A stretch of 64,000 bases of DNA. Source: CAWIHA01 sp963835855. GTDB taxonomy: Bacteria > Acidobacteriota > Terriglobia > Bryobacterales > Bryobacteraceae. Both the position numbers and the translations under genes were made by a program. Under the pieces are notes generated by a model. The model did not search any database. It was given only the letters and a program-made list of their open reading frames with translations, and had not been told where the DNA came from. Positions 8,946-17,890 of this stretch are shown in pieces. Position 1 is the stretch's first letter; every line of letters starts with the position of its first letter. The stretch spans positions 62,001 through 126,000 of the forward strand of contig CAWIHA010000027.1 of NCBI GenBank assembly GCA_963835855.1, written 5' to 3'.

Positions 8946-9133
8946 TCGCTCAACGAGTCCAGTAACAAATTCTCCAACTCATTCGGTTGTGGCGTATTCG
9001 CTCCGGTTTACTTCGGGATGGTTTGCAATATTGAACCGGCTCGCGGCGGCCTCGATTCCGCTTTTTCCGGCTTCGGACCGGTTACCGCGCCTACAATCTT
9101 CCGTCCACAACCCACAGCCACACCTCGCATCCC

Positions 9134-9448
9134 TCAAAAGGGCGGCAATCCTCTGGGCGCGGGGAGCCAGCCGCGCGTCAGGTAGTCGCTGCTGCTCAGG
9201 ATCATCATGATGGCGAGCCAGGCGAACCCCGAGATCACAAAAATCGCAGTCAAGCGGTTCTGATACTTGACGTGCATGAAGAACAGCACCACCAGCGACG
9301 CCTTGGTTGCGGCAATCAGCAAAGCCACCACCGTGTTGAATGGTCCCAGATCGATAAACGCGATTCCGGTCGTGGCGAGCGTGAACACAAACAAAGCTCC
9401 GAAAATCAGCAAGTAGATTTTTGGCGAAACGATTTTTTCCGGCATCAT
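9134..9448 (-). CDS. Cytochrome c oxidase subunit IV (CyoD/COX4-like)
   Basis: 104 aa, three membrane segments (IYLLIFGALFVFTLATTGI, VVALLIAATKASLVVLFFMH, LTAIFVISGFAWLAIMMIL), the size and layout of bacterial oxidase subunit IV, an accessory stability subunit of the caa3 enzyme. The motif KASLVVLFFMHVKYQ is typical of the family. Its ATG overlaps the stop of the subunit III gene (ATGA); a second ATG follows directly. It is the last gene of the act-cox operon. Confidence 0.9.
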   Translation of the reverse strand: MMPEKIVSPKIYLLIFGALFVFTLATTGIAFIDLGPFNTVVALLIAATKASLVVLFFMHVKYQNRLTAIFVISGFAWLAIMMILSSSDYLTRGWLPAPRGLPPF

Positions 9449-10122
9449 CTTCTATTCACCAGATAGAGCAACGGAAACAAAAAGATCCAGACGATATCGA
9501 CAAAGTGCCAATAAAGGCCCGTGATCTCGATTGTGTAACTGTGGTAACGCCCCCGGACCGCCATGATGACAAGCACCGTCAGGATGCCGATCCCGGCGAT
9601 CATGTGCAGGGCGTGCAGACCGGTGAGCGTGAAATAGAAGACCGTGAACAACTGCGTCTGGGGAGCGTAAGGCCCTTTCCAGACGAACCCCAGCCCTGGA
9701 ATCTCGTGCTCCGCCCATTTGTGGTAATACTCGTTCCCCTTCAGCGTAAGGAAGGCGATGCCGAGCAATATCGTGACCAGGAGGAATAAGATCAGCCGCC
9801 GCCGGGCGCCGGTCTGGGCGGAGTTCACGCCCATGGCCATCGTCAAACTGCTCCCAATCAGCACGAGCGTCATCGCCATGCCGGAGACGATATCCAGATG
9901 CCTGCTAGCTTCGCCGAAGGCGTCCGGATACAACGCGCGGTACATGGTATACGCCATGATGACGCCGCCGAAGAACAGGATCTCGGTAGCAAGAAAAACC
10001 CACATGCCCAGCGTGGCGGCGTGGTGCTGCTGATCGAGCGTCTCGAACTGCTCGTGCAGCTTGGTGTGATACCGCGCCGCGACCGCTCCGGCTTGCGTCT
10101 CAGGCAATGGGCCCCTCCTCAT
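9445..10122 (-). CDS. coxC: Cytochrome c oxidase subunit III
   Basis: 225 aa from the ATG at 10122 (the frame is open further upstream but inside the subunit I gene). Five membrane segments with family signatures [20 protein letters not shown] and [30 protein letters not shown], and the C-terminal [20 protein letters not shown]. The Glu of TEILFFGG and the HALH/HFVD histidines are the conserved family residues. It overlaps the 3' end of coxA by 23 bases, so is translationally coupled. It completes the membrane core of the caa3 oxidase with subunits I and II. Confidence 0.95.
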   Translation of the reverse strand: MRRGPLPETQAGAVAARYHTKLHEQFETLDQQHHAATLGMWVFLATEILFFGGVIMAYTMYRALYPDAFGEASRHLDIVSGMAMTLVLIGSSLTMAMGVNSAQTGARRRLILFLLVTILLGIAFLTLKGNEYYHKWAEHEIPGLGFVWKGPYAPQTQLFTVFYFTLTGLHALHMIAGIGILTVLVIMAVRGRYHSYTIEITGLYWHFVDIVWIFLFPLLYLVNRR

Positions 10123-11728
10123 CGGAATAGTGATAGGCTTCCTGCGTAACGACGGGAGGCTCCTCGAAGTTGTCCCGGATGGGCGGAGATTGCGTCTGCC
10201 ACTCGAGGCCCGTGGCGCCCCAGGGATTTGACGGCGCGCGCTTTCCATAACGCATCGACCAGAACAAGTAAATCAGCGGCATCAGATAGCCGACGCCCAG
10301 GATGGAGGCGCCCGCCGAAGACATCACGTGATAGACCTGAAATTCGGGCGGGTACGCGTGATAGCGCCGCGGCATCCCCAGATAGCCGAGAATGAATTGC
10401 GGGAAGAAAGTCAGGTTGAAGCCCAGGAAAACAACGGCGGCCGAGAGCTTGGCCCAGCCCTCCGGATAGAGGCGGCCGCTGATCTTCGGCCACCAGTAGT
10501 GAATGCCGCCAAGATAGGCCATCACCATGCCGCCCACCATGATGTAGTGGAAGTGCGCAATGACAAAGTAAGTGTCATGGACGTGAACGTCCACGCCGAG
10601 CGAGGCCACCATCAGCCCCGTCAGCCCGCCCATGGTGAACAGGCCGATGAAGCCGAGGGCATACAGCATCGGCGTGTCGTAAGATATCGACCCTTTGTAC
10701 ATCGTCGCCGTCCAGTTGAATACCTTGATGGCAGAAGGCACCGACACCAGGTAGCTCAGCATCGAAAAGACCATGGCCGCGTACACCGATTCCCCGGCGA
10801 CGAACATGTGGTGCCCCCAGACCAGGAAGCCCAGAATCGCGATGGCCAGGCTGGCGAAGGCGACGAAGCCGTAACCGAAAATCCGCTTCCGCGAGAAGCA
10901 GGCGATCAATTCGCTGACCACGCCCATGCCCGGCAGGATCATGATGTAGACCGCCGGGTGCGAGTAGAACCAGAACATGTGCTGGAACAGGATCGGATCG
11001 CCGCCCAGCTTGGGGTCGAAGATGCCGACGCCGAACAACCTCTCAATCGCGAGCATCAGCAGCGTGATTGCGAGCACCGGCGTGGCCAGCACCAGGATTA
11101 CCGAGGTGGCGTAGTTCGACCAGATGAAGAGCGGCAGCCGCATCCAGGTCATGCCCGGCGCGCGCATCGTGTGCGTGGTCACGATGAAGTTCAGCCCGGT
11201 GAGAATGGAGGCGAACCCGGTGATGAATATGCCGATCGTCGTCAGGATCACGCGCCCATTCGAGAAGGCGTCGCTATAGGGCGTGTAAAACGTCCAGCCG
11301 GTATCGACACCGCCGCTGATCACGGCCGCCAGCGTGAAACAGGCGCCGAACACGAAGATGTACCAGCTCGCGAGGTTAAGCTTGGGGAAAGCGAGGTCGC
11401 GCGCGCCGATCATCAGCGGCACCAGGAAGTTTCCCAGCACGGCCGGGATCGCCGGGATCAGGAAAAACCACACCATGACCACGCCGTGCATGGTGAACAG
11501 CTTGTTGTAAGTGTCGGCGGAGAAGACGTTGCCCTGCGGCGTGAGCAGCTCCAGGCGGATGAGCGTGGCGAACAGCCCGCCGATGAAAAACATGAAGGTG
11601 ATCGTGACCAGGTACAGCAGTGCGATTCGCTTGTGGTCGGTCGTCAGCAGCCAGGATTTGACGCCATAGCCGTCGTGCAGATAGTCCGGCTTGGGCCGAA
11701 CCGGCGGTTCTGTCGAAGCGGCGCTCAT
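10100..11728 (-). CDS. coxA: Cytochrome c oxidase subunit I (A2-type, caa3)
   Basis: Catalytic subunit, 542 aa, twelve membrane helices, holding heme a, heme a3 and CuB; reduces O2 to water while pumping protons. Ligand motifs seen: [10 protein letters not shown] (heme a His), [18 protein letters not shown] (CuB His and cross-linked Tyr), FLVWGHHMF (CuB His pair), and [17 protein letters not shown] (heme a3/a His). The YSHPAVY form, rather than HPEVY, places it in the A2 group, where the D-channel Glu is replaced by the Tyr-Ser pair. The start overlaps the coxB stop (ATGA). Confidence 0.97.
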   Translation of the reverse strand: MSAASTEPPVRPKPDYLHDGYGVKSWLLTTDHKRIALLYLVTITFMFFIGGLFATLIRLELLTPQGNVFSADTYNKLFTMHGVVMVWFFLIPAIPAVLGNFLVPLMIGARDLAFPKLNLASWYIFVFGACFTLAAVISGGVDTGWTFYTPYSDAFSNGRVILTTIGIFITGFASILTGLNFIVTTHTMRAPGMTWMRLPLFIWSNYATSVILVLATPVLAITLLMLAIERLFGVGIFDPKLGGDPILFQHMFWFYSHPAVYIMILPGMGVVSELIACFSRKRIFGYGFVAFASLAIAILGFLVWGHHMFVAGESVYAAMVFSMLSYLVSVPSAIKVFNWTATMYKGSISYDTPMLYALGFIGLFTMGGLTGLMVASLGVDVHVHDTYFVIAHFHYIMVGGMVMAYLGGIHYWWPKISGRLYPEGWAKLSAAVVFLGFNLTFFPQFILGYLGMPRRYHAYPPEFQVYHVMSSAGASILGVGYLMPLIYLFWSMRYGKRAPSNPWGATGLEWQTQSPPIRDNFEEPPVVTQEAYHYSDEEGPIA

Positions 11729-12873
11729 TGTTCTGGTGTCTCCATCTCCGTTCCGGTCCGCGGCTGGATCTCGGTCGAGCCGCCGCTCTGCCAGGTATGC
11801 GGGTTCTCATGGCGCGGGTACGTGTGCTCGCGGGCGCGTTCCTCGCGTGCGCTCACTGCCCCAGGCCCCGCCGCCGCACCCATCTGTTGCCCGCCGCCGA
11901 TGCCCGCGCCCGGCCCGGCCAGCGCCGGCGTCCCCAGCGACCGGATATACGCGATCAGCTCGAGCACGCCCTCCTCGGTAACGAGGCCGCGAAAGCTCGG
12001 CATGATATTTGGAAAGCCGGCCACAATCTTGGCGCCGGGATCGAGAATCGACTCGCGCAGGTAGGCTTCATCGGCCAGGACGATGCGCCCGTCCGAGAGC
12101 GGCACCTGCTTCATGTACAGGCCGGCGAGCGACGGGCAGCGCGGGTTGATGACATGGCAGTTCACGCACCCCATGCGTGTGAAAAGCTTTTCGCCCGCGG
12201 CGGCGAGCGATTCTCCCCGGCCGGTGCCGGCCAGCCAAGCCTCGTAATCGGCGGGCTTCATTACGTAAACCGACCCGATCATCTGCGAGTGGTTCGTGCC
12301 GCAATACTGCGCGCAAAAGATGTGATACGTGCCGGGCCGCGTCGCCTGGAACCATTCGGTGGTGTACATTCCCGGAACCGCATCCCGCTTGATCCGGAAC
12401 GCGGGCAGGAAAAAGCTGTGGATCACGTCCTGCGAGGTGATGATCAACTGCACCGGCTGCCCCACCGGCACGTGCAGTTCGTCGATCTCGGCCTGCCCGT
12501 CCGGGTGCTGCATCTTCCACATCCACTGCTTGCCGATGACGTAGATCTGGAGCGAGTTCTTCGGCGGGTCCGCGTACCGGTAGTAGATCTGGGCGCCCCA
12601 GGCGAACATGACCAGCATGAACAACAGAGGCACGACGGACCAGAATGTCTCCAGCGCGATGGAGCCGCGAATCGGCCGCGGCCGCTCGTCCGGCGACCGC
12701 CTTCGGTACTTGATCGCGAAGTAAAAGATAGACCCGAAGATTCCCAGCGTCATCGCGGCAGCGACAGCGAGCTCGAACAGGAAGAGATGATCGACGCTGC
12801 GCGATCCGACCGAGGCGCTGGCCGGCCAAAGGGGAAAAGACCAGATGCCGGCGAATGGGAACGGGAAGCTCAC
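11725..12873 (-). CDS. coxB: Cytochrome c oxidase subunit II with fused cytochrome c domain
   Basis: 382 aa, the electron entry subunit of a caa3 oxidase. Two membrane helices (residues about 28-52 and 75-97), a cupredoxin domain with the CuA site ([14 protein letters not shown] near residue 190, with the upstream His in [13 protein letters not shown]), and a C-terminal cytochrome c domain with heme motif CVNCH near residue 235 and a distal Met in NIMPSFRG. The fused heme domain defines the caa3 type and allows direct transfer from the Act complex. The tail after residue 330 is Gly/Ala rich. ATGA overlaps on both sides. Confidence 0.97.
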   Translation of the reverse strand: MSFPFPFAGIWSFPLWPASASVGSRSVDHLFLFELAVAAAMTLGIFGSIFYFAIKYRRRSPDERPRPIRGSIALETFWSVVPLLFMLVMFAWGAQIYYRYADPPKNSLQIYVIGKQWMWKMQHPDGQAEIDELHVPVGQPVQLIITSQDVIHSFFLPAFRIKRDAVPGMYTTEWFQATRPGTYHIFCAQYCGTNHSQMIGSVYVMKPADYEAWLAGTGRGESLAAAGEKLFTRMGCVNCHVINPRCPSLAGLYMKQVPLSDGRIVLADEAYLRESILDPGAKIVAGFPNIMPSFRGLVTEEGVLELIAYIRSLGTPALAGPGAGIGGGQQMGAAAGPGAVSAREERAREHTYPRHENPHTWQSGGSTEIQPRTGTEMETPEQ

Positions 12874-13715
12874 CTGCGCGCCTCCTGTAACGGCAGCTTG
12901 TTCCGCCGGTCGCGCCGCACCATCACGATGATGAACGTGCCGAGCGCCAGAAACGTGGCGATCGAGGTCGCGCGCAGGATATGCATTACGGTTGCGGTGT
13001 ACTTGCTCGCGGCCGGATCGTAATGGAAGCAGTAGAGCAGGAATTTCTCGACCGGGGTGCCGATCTTGCCGCCAGATGCGTCCATGACACTGAACTGCAA
13101 ATCGCGCGCCGAGTACTCGACGCCGAACTGATACCGCGCGATTCGCCCTGCCGGCGTCAGCACGACGAAGCCGGTGGTGTGCGCGTACTGCCCGCTCGCC
13201 GGGTCGTACGCGTAATGGAAGCCGATCGCATCCGCGAGCGCGTGAATCGCCGGCTCCTGTCCGGTGAGGAAATGCCAGCCGCGCGCCGCTTCAGGCCGGC
13301 CGTACTTGCCGAGGTAGACGGCTTTTTTTGCACCCGCCAGCGCCGGCGTCTCTTGCGGATTAATGCTGACTGTGACGGCCTCGAACTCGCGGCCCGCGGT
13401 GAAGTGGGTAGCGCGGAAGGCACGCAGTAATCCGTTGAGCGCGAGGGTGCAAAGCATCGGGCACTTGTAATAGACCAGTTGCAGGACTACCGGGCGCCGC
13501 CCGAAGTAGTCCCCCAACCGCACGGTCCGGCCGGCCTCGTCGCGGAAGAACAAATCGAGCGGAACCTGCGCGCCGAGCCGCTGTTCGAAATCGACTTTCT
13601 TGAGAATCGAAGGCTGCGATGCCGTACGCTCGGCCCAAGGCACGATGCCTTGCTGCGGCAGCGCAGGCGCTGCCAGCGCCAAGACCAAAACGAAGATACA
13701 GTTACCGCGTCTCAT
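12870..13715 (-). CDS. SCO1/SenC-family copper chaperone
   Basis: 281 aa thioredoxin-fold protein for CuA/oxidase assembly. Signal peptide at the N-terminus (CIFVLVLALAAPALPQQG), CxxxC copper site in YKCPMLCTLAL, and the conserved His in GQYAHTTGFVVL. It is longer than classical SCO1 because of a C-terminal membrane anchor (TSIATFLALGTFIIVMV) and basic tail, the form commonly found in Act/caa3 operons. Overlaps the genes before and after by ATGA, placing copper delivery directly ahead of coxB. Confidence 0.93.
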   Translation of the reverse strand: MRRGNCIFVLVLALAAPALPQQGIVPWAERTASQPSILKKVDFEQRLGAQVPLDLFFRDEAGRTVRLGDYFGRRPVVLQLVYYKCPMLCTLALNGLLRAFRATHFTAGREFEAVTVSINPQETPALAGAKKAVYLGKYGRPEAARGWHFLTGQEPAIHALADAIGFHYAYDPASGQYAHTTGFVVLTPAGRIARYQFGVEYSARDLQFSVMDASGGKIGTPVEKFLLYCFHYDPAASKYTATVMHILRATSIATFLALGTFIIVMVRRDRRNKLPLQEARR

Positions 13716-14209
13716 CTCGATGCTCCTCCGGGCTGCGCCGGCTTGAAGCGCGGCGCCGGCTGCCCGGTTTGCGGGCCGCCCGATTCAGGGCCGGTGGATG
13801 GGCGCGCCGGAATGGGCCTGGCGCCTGTTCGATACGGCAAGCCGCGCTGCGCGATGATATCCATCGCGCGGCCGATCGGGATGCGCAAAGTGCCGGTTTT
13901 GCGGTCAACCCAGCCGTAGGTCTTGAGTATGGAATCCTCCTGCGCGCGGAGCGCCCACAACTCCAGGCCAGGCGTCACCTCGATCCGCGGCTCAGGCGGG
14001 ATCTGGCTCGCCCTCACCAGCGGGAACGGCCCCACGGACTTTCCCGCAGTCGCGAACAGCGGCCACAGCCACGCCGTAATGGCCATTACGATGACGATGC
14101 CGGCAAACAAAGATGCGAAGAAAATGATCAAGCCCTTCGGACTCGTGTCCTTGTGCTCGTAAGCCGCCGGATCTTCGATCTGAAGTTTGGCCTCTTCCGC
14201 CCGGGTCAT
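13712..14209 (-). CDS. Small membrane-anchored protein of the act-cox operon
   Basis: 165 aa from the ATG at 14209 that overlaps the actF stop. A charged N-terminus (MTRAEEAKLQIEDPAAYEHK) precedes one membrane segment (GLIIFFASLFAGIVIVMAIT), then a periplasmic part with YGWVDRKTGTLRIPIGRAM and a Pro-rich tail. The pattern GWVDRxxGxxRIPIxRAM is what I expect of a small hypothetical subunit or assembly factor seen in Act/caa3 clusters; the role is not established. Its position within an unbroken chain of overlapping stops and starts supports a function with ACIII or the oxidase. Confidence 0.75.
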   Translation of the reverse strand: MTRAEEAKLQIEDPAAYEHKDTSPKGLIIFFASLFAGIVIVMAITAWLWPLFATAGKSVGPFPLVRASQIPPEPRIEVTPGLELWALRAQEDSILKTYGWVDRKTGTLRIPIGRAMDIIAQRGLPYRTGARPIPARPSTGPESGGPQTGQPAPRFKPAQPGGASR

Positions 14210-15372
14210 GCTTTTTCCAACGCCTCCTCCAAGCGCGGATCGTGCGCCGGCAGAATCGGGCTCTTCCGCAATTGCCACAGGAAGAGAGCTACGAACACTC
14301 CGCCGACTCCAACCGGCGCGGCAATGTCGAGCCAGTGAAAATAAAGATGCGAATGGAACGCGGGCTCGGTATTCCAGTAGTTATCGATCGCGTGAACAAC
14401 GATCACGAGCGCGGCGAGAAATGCGAGCCGCTGCGGCTGCCGCTTGTTGCGGCGCCCGAGCAGCAGGAAAAACGGGAAGAAGAAGTGAAAGACCACGAGC
14501 GCCAGGGTGATGAACGCCCAGTTCCCGCGGGTGCGGTCGAGATACCACACGATCTCCTTTGGCAGGTTGCCGGACCAGGTGATGATGAGCTGCGCAACCT
14601 GGACATACGCCCACAGAATGACGAACGTCAGCAGCAAATTCCCGAGGTCGTGAAAAATCGCCGGAGAGACGACCTCCGACATGGGCCGGTGCGGCGCGAA
14701 GTACCGCAGCACAATGATCGCGAACGCGAAGGCGGTCAGGATCTGCCCCACGATCCAGAAGCCGGGATACATCGTGGAATAGAAATCCGGCTCGAGCGCC
14801 ATGAACCAGTCCACCGCAGCGAAGGTCGTCGCGAGGCCATAAGCGATGATGCCGGGGCCGCTGAGGTTCTCGCGCCAGCGAACAAATTTGTAATCCTCCG
14901 TCCGGTCCTGCTCGGCCGACCACCGGTTCAGCAGCCAGGCGGTGAACCACCAGACCAAGAAGTAAATGCCCAGCCGCGCCAGCACGAACCATTCCTTCAG
15001 ATAAGGCGCCTTGTGCTGGAGCGCCTTGTCCAGTGCAACTTGAGCCGGATTGGTGTAGCTGTACAGGTGCGTCATGCCGGCCAGCAGCGGAATCACGAGC
15101 ACGAACATGTAAGGGAAGGTGCGCGTGGCCGCTTCGAGGATGCGCTCGATCACGTAACCCCATGCGCCGCCGGTCAGCTGGTATATCATCAGCACCTGCC
15201 CGCAGCCGATCGCGATGCCGAGCCAAAACCAGTACGCCCACAGATACGAGTGCAGAAACTGGTCCGGATTGGCGATGGCGCCAGCCAGGCAGGCGAGCAG
15301 TCCGGCAATGCCCACGGCCCGTGCCATGCGCTGCGCGCGGGCGATGTCCGGACGCTCGGCGGCCGGAATCAT
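14206..15372 (-). CDS. actF: Alternative complex III subunit ActF
   Basis: 388 aa from the ATG at 15372 overlapping the actE stop. About ten membrane helices, related to ActC/NrfD-type quinol-binding proteins (GIAGLLACLAGAIANPDQFL, SYLWAYWFWLGIAIGCGQVL, RTFPYMFVLVIPLLAGMTHL, AAVDWFMALEPDFYSTMYPG, NYWNTEPAFHSHLYFHW). The WFMALEPDFYSTMYP segment is a recognisable ActF signature. It is part of the membrane arm of the quinol:electron acceptor oxidoreductase that replaces the bc1 complex. A longer upstream open frame lies inside actE and is not used here. Confidence 0.95.
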   Translation of the reverse strand: MIPAAERPDIARAQRMARAVGIAGLLACLAGAIANPDQFLHSYLWAYWFWLGIAIGCGQVLMIYQLTGGAWGYVIERILEAATRTFPYMFVLVIPLLAGMTHLYSYTNPAQVALDKALQHKAPYLKEWFVLARLGIYFLVWWFTAWLLNRWSAEQDRTEDYKFVRWRENLSGPGIIAYGLATTFAAVDWFMALEPDFYSTMYPGFWIVGQILTAFAFAIIVLRYFAPHRPMSEVVSPAIFHDLGNLLLTFVILWAYVQVAQLIITWSGNLPKEIVWYLDRTRGNWAFITLALVVFHFFFPFFLLLGRRNKRQPQRLAFLAALVIVVHAIDNYWNTEPAFHSHLYFHWLDIAAPVGVGGVFVALFLWQLRKSPILPAHDPRLEEALEKA

Positions 15373-15944
15373 TGGCTCCCTCCCGCGAGCAGCGGCCGGT
15401 CCTGTGGCGGCACGTCGGCAACGGTCGCGTTCTCGCTGAGCTGCAATGTGCGGATGTACGCGATAATGGCCCAGCGGTCCACCGGCTCGACGCGATCGGC
15501 GTAGTCGTACATCGAGCCGAACCCGTGCGTGATCACGTCGAAGAAGTGGCCGGCGGGGGCTTTCCTGAGCCGGTCGATGTGATACGAGGGCGGGCGCCGG
15601 AAGCCGCGTCGCACGATCATGCCATCCCCATCGCCGGTGCGGCCGTGGCACGGCGAGCAGAAGATGTTATAGCGCTCTTCGCCGCGCTCGAGCATCTGGC
15701 GCGTGACCGGGAACGGGAACACATCGGAGAGCTGCCCGTTGACGCGGCCGGTGTACAACAGCTCGTCTTCCTGCAACTGGCCCTGCGGCACCGTGCCCGC
15801 GACCAACGGCCGCGCCGAGAGGCGGTCGTCATAGAACATACTCATGCGAAATGTTTTGGCTTTGGGTTGGTCCTGCATATCGTAGCGGCAGCCGGCCAGC
15901 AATCCGAGAAGCGGAAAAAGTACGGCGAGTTTAGTCCTCGACAT
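15369..15944 (-). CDS. actE: Alternative complex III subunit ActE (lipoprotein monoheme cytochrome c)
   Basis: 191 aa. The start at 15944 gives a lipoprotein signal (LAVLFPLLGLLAGC, lipobox LAGC). A single heme-binding motif CSPCH lies in EERYNIFCSPCHGRTGDGDG, with GFRRPPSYHIDRLR and a later Met in FGSMYDYADRV as possible sixth ligand. It is anchored on the outer face of the membrane and passes electrons from ActA/ActB towards coxB. It overlaps actD by 14 bases and actF by ATGA. Confidence 0.94.
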   Translation of the reverse strand: MSRTKLAVLFPLLGLLAGCRYDMQDQPKAKTFRMSMFYDDRLSARPLVAGTVPQGQLQEDELLYTGRVNGQLSDVFPFPVTRQMLERGEERYNIFCSPCHGRTGDGDGMIVRRGFRRPPSYHIDRLRKAPAGHFFDVITHGFGSMYDYADRVEPVDRWAIIAYIRTLQLSENATVADVPPQDRPLLAGGSQ

Positions 15945-16500
15945 CGTAGACCTCCAGGGGGCCGAGGCTTTCGAGGAACTGCCTGGTCTCCCGCGGATCG
16001 AACATGGCATCCGTGGCTTCGATGCAGACGAAATAACGGTCGCGGCTCGCACGCGCGAACGCCGGAACGTTGAAGACCGAATGATACGGGCGCGGCAGGC
16101 CGTTCATCGCCAGCACGCCGAACAGCAGCGCGGCGAGCGACCCGCACAGCACCGCCAGCTCGAACGTGATCGGGATGAAGGAGACCCAACTGTTCAGCGG
16201 CCGTCCGCCTACGTTGAGGGGAAAATCGAGCGCTGCCGCCCAGTACTGGAGGAAGTAGCCCAGAACCGCGCCGAAGAGGCCGCCCGCCAGCACGACGAGT
16301 GAAACGGGCGTGTAGCCGAGGCCCATCGCCTCACTCAGCTCATCGACGGGACTCGGCGAATACGCGTCCATGCGCCGGTATCCGGCCGCGCGTGTGCGCC
16401 GGATAGCGGCCAGGAACACTGCGGGCTCTTTGAATTCCGCCATCATCCCGTACAGCCGCCCGGCCCCCCAGACCGGCTCACCACTCTCGAGTGCCGGCAT
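15931..16500 (-). CDS. actD: Alternative complex III subunit ActD (DUF3341)
   Basis: 189 aa, two membrane segments (VSLVVLAGGLFGAVLGYFLQ and FELAVLCGSLAALLFGVLAM) flanked by soluble regions. The first soluble region carries KEPAVFLAAIRRTRAAGYRR and the family phrase RMDAYSPSPVDELSEAMG; the mid-loop NVGGRPLNSWVSFIPITFE is also characteristic. The C-terminus has a ferredoxin-like fold region (YFVCIEATDAMFDPRETRQF). It is a structural subunit with no cofactor. It overlaps actC by 23 bases. Confidence 0.94.
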   Translation of the reverse strand: MPALESGEPVWGAGRLYGMMAEFKEPAVFLAAIRRTRAAGYRRMDAYSPSPVDELSEAMGLGYTPVSLVVLAGGLFGAVLGYFLQYWAAALDFPLNVGGRPLNSWVSFIPITFELAVLCGSLAALLFGVLAMNGLPRPYHSVFNVPAFARASRDRYFVCIEATDAMFDPRETRQFLESLGPLEVYDVED

Positions 16501-17890
16501 ATGCCTGCCCCGTTCGCCCTCCGCTCACCGCCGCTTTATGCGCCGTCTCCCGCACCTCGAATGCCGGCGTCACCGGCAGGTAACGCAGGAACAGCAGGAA
16601 ACAGCAGAAAAAGAATCCCCAGGTCCCTACGAAGAAGAGCCAATCGACCCACGTCCCCGAATACATGCCCCAGGAGCGCGGCAGAAAATCCCGGTGCAGG
16701 CTGGAGATGACAATCATGTAGCGCTCCATCCACATGCCCGTCTGCACGAGGAAAGCTGCTACAAACAGGGCCAGCGCGTTTCGACGGACGCGCTTGAACC
16801 ACAGGAACTGCGTGGCGGCGACGTTGCACAAAATGACCAGCCAGAACACGGTGGCGTAAGGCCCATGCATCCGGTTGAACATCATGTACGAGTCATAGGT
16901 GTCCGCCCCGTACCACGACATGAACGCTTCCATCAGGTACCCGTAATCGACGATCAGGCCGGTGGCGAGCATCAGCTTGCCCATGTTGTCGAGGTGGCGG
17001 AGTGTGATGATGTTATCGAGGTGATACGCTGCGCGGATCGGCACGGCCAGCATGATCACCATCGCGAATCCGGAAAAAATCGCGCCCGCGACAAAGTAGG
17101 GCGGGAAGATCGTGCTGTGCCAGCCGGGGACCAGGGCCACGGCGAAATCGAAACTCACCACGGTGTGGACCGAGACCACCAGAGGCGTCGCCAGGCCCGC
17201 TAGCAGCAGATACGACATCTGGTAGTTGTGCCAGTGGCGCGCCGAGCCGCGCCAGCCCATCGCCATGATGCCGTACGTGATCCGGCGCAGGCGGCCGACC
17301 GCCTGGTCGCGCACCGTCGCCAGGTCCGGGATCATCCCGACGTACCAGAAAATCAGCGACACCGTGAAATAGGTCGAAACCGCGAACACGTCCCAGACCA
17401 GCGGGCTGCGGAACTGCGGCCATATCGACATCGTGTTCGGATAGGGCAGCAGCCAGTAGAACAGCCATGGCCGGCCGAGGTGAAATAGCGGATACATGCC
17501 CGCGCACATCACAGCGAACAGCGTCATCGCTTCGGCGAAGCGGTTGATCGAGTTGCGCCAATCCTGGTGCAGCAGCAGCAGGATCGCCGAGATCAGCGTC
17601 CCCGCATGGCCAATTCCGATCCACCACACGAAACTCGCGATCGCGATGCCCCAGCCCACTGGTATGTTAACGCCCCAATTCCCGACGCCTCGCGCCAGCA
17701 GCAGGCTCATGGCCACGCACAGGCCCAGGAAGAGCAGCGTCGCCAGGCCGAACGCCGGTAGCCAGATCTTGGTCTGAGGGTGCTTCAAGACAATCGAGAC
17801 GATCTGGTCGGTGACCCCGGCCGGCGTAGTTTCTGGAGCGATAACCGGCAGCTCTTCGATCTCTTCCATCCGCGTGCGAAGCTCGGGCAT
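16478..17890 (-). CDS. actC: Alternative complex III subunit ActC (NrfD-like quinol-binding)
   Basis: 470 aa from the ATG that shares one base with the actB stop. An NrfD/PsrC-type polytopic protein of about ten helices (GIGHAGTLISAILLLLHQDW, GRPWLFYWLLPYPNTMSIWP, IFPPYFVAGAIFSGFAMVIM, YGYLMEAFMSWYGADTYDSY). It forms the quinol oxidation site together with ActB and is paralogous to ActF. The WIGIGHAGTLISAILLL motif contains the conserved His near the quinone pocket of the family. The C-terminal extension after the last helix is poorly conserved. Confidence 0.96.
   Translation of the reverse strand: MPELRTRMEEIEELPVIAPETTPAGVTDQIVSIVLKHPQTKIWLPAFGLATLLFLGLCVAMSLLLARGVGNWGVNIPVGWGIAIASFVWWIGIGHAGTLISAILLLLHQDWRNSINRFAEAMTLFAVMCAGMYPLFHLGRPWLFYWLLPYPNTMSIWPQFRSPLVWDVFAVSTYFTVSLIFWYVGMIPDLATVRDQAVGRLRRITYGIMAMGWRGSARHWHNYQMSYLLLAGLATPLVVSVHTVVSFDFAVALVPGWHSTIFPPYFVAGAIFSGFAMVIMLAVPIRAAYHLDNIITLRHLDNMGKLMLATGLIVDYGYLMEAFMSWYGADTYDSYMMFNRMHGPYATVFWLVILCNVAATQFLWFKRVRRNALALFVAAFLVQTGMWMERYMIVISSLHRDFLPRSWGMYSGTWVDWLFFVGTWGFFFCCFLLFLRYLPVTPAFEVRETAHKAAVSGGRTGQAYAGTREW

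Noticed and set aside
10328..12064. Open frame of 578 codons on the plus strand
   Set aside because: Antisense to coxA/coxB, with a composition of His/Asp/Gln/Arg typical of shadow frames and no recognisable domain.
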